The position numbers were made by a program, and so were the translations under genes. Shown here piece after piece: positions 14,796 to 18,933 of a DNA stretch of 18,933 nt (position 1 is the first letter of the stretch; each line of letters starts with the position of its first letter). The DNA lies in contig CAMCJW010000018.1 in the NCBI GenBank assembly GCA_945875195.1, forward strand, positions 1 through 18,933, written 5' to 3'. Source of the DNA: Chitinophaga pinensis (GTDB lineage Bacteria; Bacteroidota; Bacteroidia; UKL13-3). The notes beneath the pieces are model-generated. The model saw nothing but the letters and a program-made list of their open reading frames with translations, ran no database searches and was not told where the DNA came from.

Positions 14796-15188
14796 GTAGT
14801 TTATGAAGGAAATTTGAGATGTAAAGCTAAACATTTATCCTCAGAAAACATAATTGTTACAGATGCACCAAAAGACAACCAAGGTAAAGGTGAAGCTTTT
14901 TCGCCAACAGATTTGCTAGCCACTAGCCTTGGCGTTTGCATGTTAACCATTATGGGTATAGAAGCCAACAAACACCATGTAAACATAGATGGGGCAAAAT
15001 TAAGTGTGGTTAAAGAAATGGGCACCGAGCCAAGAAGGGTGGTTAAAATTGAGATAAACATTGAGGTGCCTAACCATCAATTAACCGAGAGGCAAAAGGA
15101 AGCAATTACCTACGCAGGTCTAAATTGCCCAGTAGCCAAGAGCCTTCACCCCGATTTACGCCAAGAAATTAACATCAAATTTAATTAG
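14781..15188 (+). CDS. OsmC/Ohr-family protein
   Basis: 135 residues, the whole length of an OsmC-fold domain; acts as a cytoplasmic dimer. The two redox cysteines are C53 (LATSLGVCML) and C116 (GLNCPVAK), both in their usual helix positions. The Glu region (GEAFSPTDLLA, 38-47) is also conserved. Family members reduce organic or fatty-acid hydroperoxides with a lipoyl or thiol donor; the subgroup (OsmC, Ohr or YhfA-like) is uncertain. The NKHHVNIDGAKLSVVKEM segment is most like the YhfA-type OsmC proteins. The divergent lipA gene shares its promoter region, which is suggestive because Ohr proteins can use lipoylated partners as reductant. The stop overlaps by four bases with that of a small convergent lipoprotein gene. 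Confidence 0.92.
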   Translation: MLISEVVYEGNLRCKAKHLSSENIIVTDAPKDNQGKGEAFSPTDLLATSLGVCMLTIMGIEANKHHVNIDGAKLSVVKEMGTEPRRVVKIEINIEVPNHQLTERQKEAITYAGLNCPVAKSLHPDLRQEINIKFN

Positions 15189-15298
15189 AAAGAAAAACCA
15201 ATAGTAGGAATTGGCATAGAAAACTTAGGGCAACTTCCCTTACATGCACTTAAGCTCAACAGAGCAAAAATAACTAAAACATACATTATCTTTTTCAT
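15185..15298 (-). CDS. 37-residue lipoprotein-like small protein
   Basis: A short reading frame from the ATG at 15298 to a TAA at 15185. It starts MKKIMYVLVIFALLSLSAC, a textbook lipoprotein signal: two Lys, a hydrophobic core, and the lipobox LSAC with Cys 19. The mature part would be only 19 residues (CKGSCPKFSMPIPTIGFSF), with a second Cys at position 23. The frame fills the gap between the OsmC gene and the methyltransferase almost exactly. Its stop shares four bases with the OsmC stop, and its ATG is 18 bases from the next start. I infer a real, tiny, lipid-anchored peptide. Similar very short Cys-containing lipoproteins are often missed in Bacteroidota. Function unknown, and no clear promoter element is seen. 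Confidence 0.65.
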   Translation of the reverse strand: MKKIMYVLVIFALLSLSACKGSCPKFSMPIPTIGFSF

Positions 15299-15316
15299 AT
15301 TATTAAACATTAACTA

Positions 15317-16525
15317 TTGAACCTAACGAGCAACATTGGCGAACTGGTACAATCTTATGATTTGTGTGTTTTTTTGACCCAAAACAAACATTTAGATGCC
15401 AGTTCTTATTTACTTGGAAACAAAGGTAATACAAATGAGTTAAATTGGCTATTGGCTGAACAACTCAAAGTATATTCCAAAGCCTCGCACAAACTTCCTC
15501 ATTTTGTAAAACACCATTGTTGGTTCACCTCAAAAAGTTATGAACAAGCAAGCGGCGAAGCGTCTGCTATTTTTAAATCTTCCCTTTTTATGGGCACCAA
15601 TATGCTCGATTTATCTGGAGGTTTAGGGGTAGATGATTGGGCTTTTTCACCAAAATTTGACAATATAATTTCGCTTGACCCAAATATAACTTTGAATATT
15701 TTGGTGCGAGAAAACTTTAAAAAACTGGGTATAAATAATATTTTGCGTTTGGATCAAACCGCCGAAGCATATTTACTTGCACCATTGGCCCCACAATTTG
15801 ATTTGATTTATTTAGATGCCGACAGAAGGCCTAATGAAAGCAGGAATTTCTTCTTAGACCAAGGCACACCCAACTTTTTAGCCATACAAAATACTTGCCT
15901 CAAACTTGGCAAAAAAGTACTCTTGAAACTCTCGCCAATGGTAGACATTAGCTACCTCAAAAAAGTACTCGTAGGCATTGAAAAGATTTTGGTTATTGGC
16001 AACAAATTAGAAGTAAAAGAATTGTTGGTTGTTCTATCGCGCAACTATGTGGGTGAAACCATAGAAGAGGCTGTTATACTAAAAGAAGCTGGCCCAAATT
16101 TGTTGTTTAGCCCTGATAGTGCAGCCCTGCCTGCAACAAAAACAAGCAGCAAAGCATTGTATTTTTTTGAACCACACCCCAGCATCATCAAAGCAGGTTT
16201 GGTGAGCAGCTATGCAAACCATTGCGGTTTGAACCTATTAGCGCCCCAAAGTGCCTTTTATACTGGAGAAATAATTCCTCCTAACTTTATGGGAAGGGCT
16301 CTTGAATTGGTTCAGGCATTTGAATTTACCAAATCAAACTTACAGCAATACCTTAAAAACAATGGCTTGGTTCAGGCCAATATTACCAAAAGAAATTTTA
16401 AGCAAAGCACCGATGAAATTAGGAAAGCCTTTAAAATAAAAGAGGGTGGCAAAGATTATTTATTCTTTAGCACCCTCTCTAATGATGTTAGAATGGTTTA
16501 CCACTGCCAAAAGGCAAATACCTAA
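15317..16525 (+). CDS. SAM-dependent methyltransferase with THUMP-like C-terminus (PG_1098-like)
   Basis: 402 residues. The start is TTG at 15317: a stop lies two codons upstream and the next Met is at residue 92. The N-terminal ~90 residues are helical. A Rossmann methyltransferase core follows: motif I LDLSGGLGVDD (98-108), SLDPN (118-122) for the acidic ribose contact, and a catalytic-site-like IYLDADRRPNES (164-175), which corresponds to the DPARR signature of this family. The C-terminal third resembles the THUMP-like/ferredoxin-like part of P. gingivalis PG_1098 relatives and would bind RNA. The family is widespread in Bacteroidota, and an RNA substrate is presumed, not shown. Its stop overlaps that of the convergent transglycosylase gene in the four bases CTAA. 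Confidence 0.8.
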   Translation: MNLTSNIGELVQSYDLCVFLTQNKHLDASSYLLGNKGNTNELNWLLAEQLKVYSKASHKLPHFVKHHCWFTSKSYEQASGEASAIFKSSLFMGTNMLDLSGGLGVDDWAFSPKFDNIISLDPNITLNILVRENFKKLGINNILRLDQTAEAYLLAPLAPQFDLIYLDADRRPNESRNFFLDQGTPNFLAIQNTCLKLGKKVLLKLSPMVDISYLKKVLVGIEKILVIGNKLEVKELLVVLSRNYVGETIEEAVILKEAGPNLLFSPDSAALPATKTSSKALYFFEPHPSIIKAGLVSSYANHCGLNLLAPQSAFYTGEIIPPNFMGRALELVQAFEFTKSNLQQYLKNNGLVQANITKRNFKQSTDEIRKAFKIKEGGKDYLFFSTLSNDVRMVYHCQKANT

Positions 16526-17778
16526 GCCCTGTTGGGATAAATTTTAAGCTTCTGGCCTTTGTTAACTTTACTGTTTTTTATAGTTCCCTTGTTCCATTTC
16601 TTGAGATCTGCCACGCTTACCTCATACTTCTTGGCAATTTTAGCCAAGTAATCGCCGCTCTTTACCTTGTAAATAACTTTATCTGGATGCTGAACGCGCT
16701 CAATATCGCGGTTCATGGCCATTAACTCTTCATTTAACTGGGTATTTAAGTTGGTATCATTTCTGAGCATGGCCACCTGCACAGCCTGGTGATAAGGCAA
16801 AGTAAGTACGATGCCGTTGGATGAAAATGGAATTACTCCCCTCCTCAAACTTGGGTTGTATTTGCATATGTCTTCTGTTGTTGTATTTAAAGCCACGGCC
16901 AATTTTTCAATAGACATTCTGTTATCAACCATTACGGTATCTAGGTGATAATACATATCGTTTTCGGCAGGATACAGGTTGTGCTCGCTGGCATAATTCA
17001 TTACATAAGCCGCCGCAATAAAAGCGGGCACATAACCCCTGGTTTCTCTGGGTAAGTAGGGCATGATCTCCCAAATGTTTCTTTTGCCACCAGATTTGCG
17101 GATGGCTTTGTTTACATTGCCTATACCACAATTATAACTGGCAATAACCAACAACCAATCGCCATAGATGCGGTAAGAATTCTGGAAATATTTAACAGCA
17201 GCTTCTGTAGATTTAATGATGTCTTTTCTATCATCTATGTAAGTATCTGATCTGAGGCCATACATTTTACCCGTAGGTGCCATAAACTGCCATAAGCCCG
17301 CCGCGCCAACTGGCGAAATTGCCTTTTGATTCAAAGCACTTTCAATAACTGCCAAATACTTAAATTCCATTGGCACATTTTCACGGTCGAAAACCTCTTC
17401 AAAAATGGGAAAGTAAAACTTAGAAGTAGCCAACACACTGCTCACTAATTTCCTCCTGCGATTTGCATATAAATCTATGTATGCGCGAACCTGTTGGTTG
17501 TATTCTAGTGGAATCTCCGTCTCCAACAAACTCAATCGGAAAGCGTAAGTAGAATCGGAATAAACCGGAATATCGCCTTGGTCGAAACCATATACGTTCA
17601 ACTCACCTGCATCTGTGATGGGATAAAGCTTATCCCTCCAATGCAAAGTGTTTGAGTCAATTCTGGCTACCACAGAAGCTCTATCCGACCCTGTACCACT
17701 CATGAGTGGTTGGGCCAAAAGGCTAGCTGCTGAAAGAATCAGGGCCGAAATTGTGACTATTATTTTGTTTTTTAACAT
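16522..17778 (-). CDS. MltD-like lytic transglycosylase with LysM
   Basis: 418 residues from the ATG at 17778, chosen because a signal peptide follows directly (MLKNKIIVTISALILSAASLLAQ) and a -7 element lies 24 bases upstream. The frame extends to 17901, but that part looks non-coding. The SLT domain (about 120-250) has the catalytic Glu in AVIESALN (E146), then SPVGAAGLWQFM, the YGLRSD...YIDDR segment and ASYNCGIGNVNKAI, all family hallmarks. A degenerate LysM-like segment (IEKLAVALNTTTEDICKYNPSLRRG) and a clear C-terminal LysM (about 367-415: YKVKSGDYLAKIAKKY...VNKGQKLKIYP) bind glycan. It cleaves peptidoglycan strands to 1,6-anhydro-MurNAc ends in the periplasm. The absence of a lipobox Cys suggests a soluble or loosely bound form, unlike E. 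coli MltD. Confidence 0.93.
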   Translation of the reverse strand: MLKNKIIVTISALILSAASLLAQPLMSGTGSDRASVVARIDSNTLHWRDKLYPITDAGELNVYGFDQGDIPVYSDSTYAFRLSLLETEIPLEYNQQVRAYIDLYANRRRKLVSSVLATSKFYFPIFEEVFDRENVPMEFKYLAVIESALNQKAISPVGAAGLWQFMAPTGKMYGLRSDTYIDDRKDIIKSTEAAVKYFQNSYRIYGDWLLVIASYNCGIGNVNKAIRKSGGKRNIWEIMPYLPRETRGYVPAFIAAAYVMNYASEHNLYPAENDMYYHLDTVMVDNRMSIEKLAVALNTTTEDICKYNPSLRRGVIPFSSNGIVLTLPYHQAVQVAMLRNDTNLNTQLNEELMAMNRDIERVQHPDKVIYKVKSGDYLAKIAKKYEVSVADLKKWNKGTIKNSKVNKGQKLKIYPNRA

Positions 17779-17801
17779 GCAGTTTAATAAAGACAGAATA
17801 C

Positions 17802-17809
17802 CAAATGTA
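17802..17809 (-). promoter_or_regulatory. -7 promoter element of the lytic transglycosylase gene
   Basis: On the minus strand TACATTTG matches TAnnTTTG exactly. Transcription would start near 17796, about 18 bases before the ATG at 17778. No -33 TTTG lies at a suitable distance. It supports the ATG at 17778 against the upstream ATG at 17901. Confidence 0.45.
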
Positions 17810-17967
17810 GCAGTTCTATCAAATTTAATTGAGCAGTTGCGAATATAACTATCCACAACTAATATTCCTAATGAACGTAAAATGAACACTTTACAGTACA
17901 CTACTCAATAAAATTATTAATAATTGGAACAAAAACAACAACTTGCAGTCATTAATTCCTCACGCAT

Positions 17968-18933
17968 TTGAAAGCATTTCAATACATTTTACTCCCATTG
18001 TCTCTCCTGTATCAAGGAGTTTTGAGGTTGCGAAATTACTTTTACGATACGGGCATTTTTGGCGTAACCACCTTCGACATTCCCACCATCAATGTTGGTA
18101 ACTTGGCATTTGGTGGCACTGGCAAAACGCCCCACATAGAATACCTCATTAGGTTGTTGCAACCCTTGGTTAAAGTAGCGGTTTTGAGCAGGGGCTATAA
18201 AAGAAAAACCATTGGCTACCAATTTGGCAACAGTCAATCAACCCCTTTTACCCTTGGCGATGAGCCCTATCAAATCTACAGTAAATTTGAAAACGTTGCC
18301 GTAGCAGTAGCAGAAAACCGCGTTTTGGGCATTCCAGATTTGCTGTACGATGCGCCAGAAACACAACTGATTTTGCTCGATGATGCTTACCAGCACCGTG
18401 CCTTAAAGCCTGGCGTTAATATACTCCTCACCGACCAAGCACTTTTGTATGTAGATGACTTTTTGGTGCCATCGGGGTATTTGCGCGAGTATGCATCGGC
18501 TTCCCAAAGGGCAGATATGATTATTGTGAGCAAATGCAAGCCAAATATGTCTGTAGAAGAAAGAACAGCCATTAAAAACAAATTGGCCATTTTGCCTCAG
18601 CAAAAGCTGTACTTTTCGTACATCAAATATGGCAAGTTGATGCCTTATTTTGGCGCATCGGCATTGGTTCAAACCGACACAGCATTGGCCTTTGCTGGAA
18701 TTGCCAACACCAGCTCTTTTGAGGAATATTTAAGAAACAAATTTGAACAGGTTACTGTAAAAACCTTTGCCGACCACCATGCCATCAGCGAATTGGAGAT
18801 AGACAAATTATTGGCTCAATTCAATGAGCAAACATCAGCCAATAAAATATTGGTATCAACCGAAAAAGATTATCAAAAATTGGTTCAAAGTCCGTTTGCC
18901 GAGAAATTAAAATACTACCCTTTTTATTATTTA
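17968..18933 (+). CDS. lpxK: Tetraacyldisaccharide 4'-kinase LpxK, partial (cut by window end)
   Basis: The frame is open from after a TAA at 17953-17955 to the window edge: 322 residues from the TTG at 17968, C-terminus missing. LpxK phosphorylates the lipid A disaccharide at the 4' position on the cytoplasmic face of the inner membrane. Visible marks: the N-terminal membrane helix (FQYILLPLSLLYQGVLRLRN, 4-23), YDTGIF (26-31), and the P-loop INVGNLAFGGTGKTPH (41-56). Next come SRGYKRK, then LLDDAYQHR (136-144) and FADHHAIS (267-274) with the catalytic-site His. There is no ATG, so TTG at 17968 is taken because it keeps the conserved membrane helix. AAGGAG at 18014-18019 with TTG at 18028 would be a better ribosome site but would drop the helix. 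Probably 20-40 residues are missing. Confidence 0.93.
   Translation, partial: MKAFQYILLPLSLLYQGVLRLRNYFYDTGIFGVTTFDIPTINVGNLAFGGTGKTPHIEYLIRLLQPLVKVAVLSRGYKRKTIGYQFGNSQSTPFTLGDEPYQIYSKFENVAVAVAENRVLGIPDLLYDAPETQLILLDDAYQHRALKPGVNILLTDQALLYVDDFLVPSGYLREYASASQRADMIIVSKCKPNMSVEERTAIKNKLAILPQQKLYFSYIKYGKLMPYFGASALVQTDTALAFAGIANTSSFEEYLRNKFEQVTVKTFADHHAISELEIDKLLAQFNEQTSANKILVSTEKDYQKLVQSPFAEKLKYYPFYYL

Noticed and set aside
17779..17901. N-terminal extension of the lytic transglycosylase to an ATG at 17901
   Set aside because: It would bury the signal peptide 41 residues inside the protein, and a perfect -7 element (17802-17809) lies within the extension.
18387..18672. Two minus-strand frames near the window end
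   Set aside because: Both lie antisense to lpxK, whose motifs run continuously across this stretch.

Overview
The window reads as a chromosomal segment of a free-living member of the Bacteroidota (Bacteroidetes). The evidence is the gene set and the promoters. The genes include MiaB next to a sigma-54 activator, a serine-palmitoyltransferase-like enzyme, outer-membrane beta-barrels of PorV-like and helix-hairpin-helix types, and a PG_1098-like methyltransferase. Several start sites carry the phylum's -7 promoter element TAnnTTTG. Shine-Dalgarno sequences are rare, and several genes can only open on TTG. No rRNA, tRNA, CRISPR array, prophage or insertion sequence was found, and no gene-free stretch exceeds about 220 bases.

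Layout. (1) 145-4806, plus strand: a tight run of miaB, a degenerate MtfA-like membrane protein, a receiver-less sigma-54 activator and a seven-helix membrane protein, closed by a strong bidirectional hairpin at 4791-4822. (2) 4927-7359, minus strand: a K+-dependent membrane pyrophosphatase with a long Cys/Met-rich C-terminal tail. The tail's composition continues in frame past the stop codon. (3) 7504-10346, plus strand: two overlapping genes for a PorV/OmpP1-like barrel and a helix-hairpin-helix plus outer-membrane-barrel protein. (4) 10432-12248, plus strand: an SPT/KBL-family PLP enzyme with its own promoter, a hairpin, and an exported thioredoxin-fold protein. (5) 12276-12903, minus strand: a PIN-domain toxin and its putative antitoxin, then a 220-base spacer with three 24-bp tandem repeats. 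(6) 13124-14748, minus strand: an outer-membrane barrel and lipA, transcribed divergently from an OsmC-family gene through overlapping promoters. (7) 15185-18933: a 37-residue lipoprotein-like small gene, a SAM methyltransferase, a MltD-like lytic transglycosylase, and lpxK cut by the window end.

Much of the content serves the cell envelope: lipid A (lpxK), a sphingoid or sulfonolipid base (SPT-like), peptidoglycan turnover, outer-membrane barrels, a PPi-driven ion pump and a periplasmic thioredoxin. The remainder is tRNA modification, lipoylation and peroxide defence. The points most worth a second look are the Cys/Met tail of the pyrophosphatase and its in-frame continuation past the stop, the MtfA-like protein that has lost HExxH, the HhH-barrel/PorV-like gene pair, the small lipoprotein, and the face-to-face promoters between lipA's operon and the OsmC gene.
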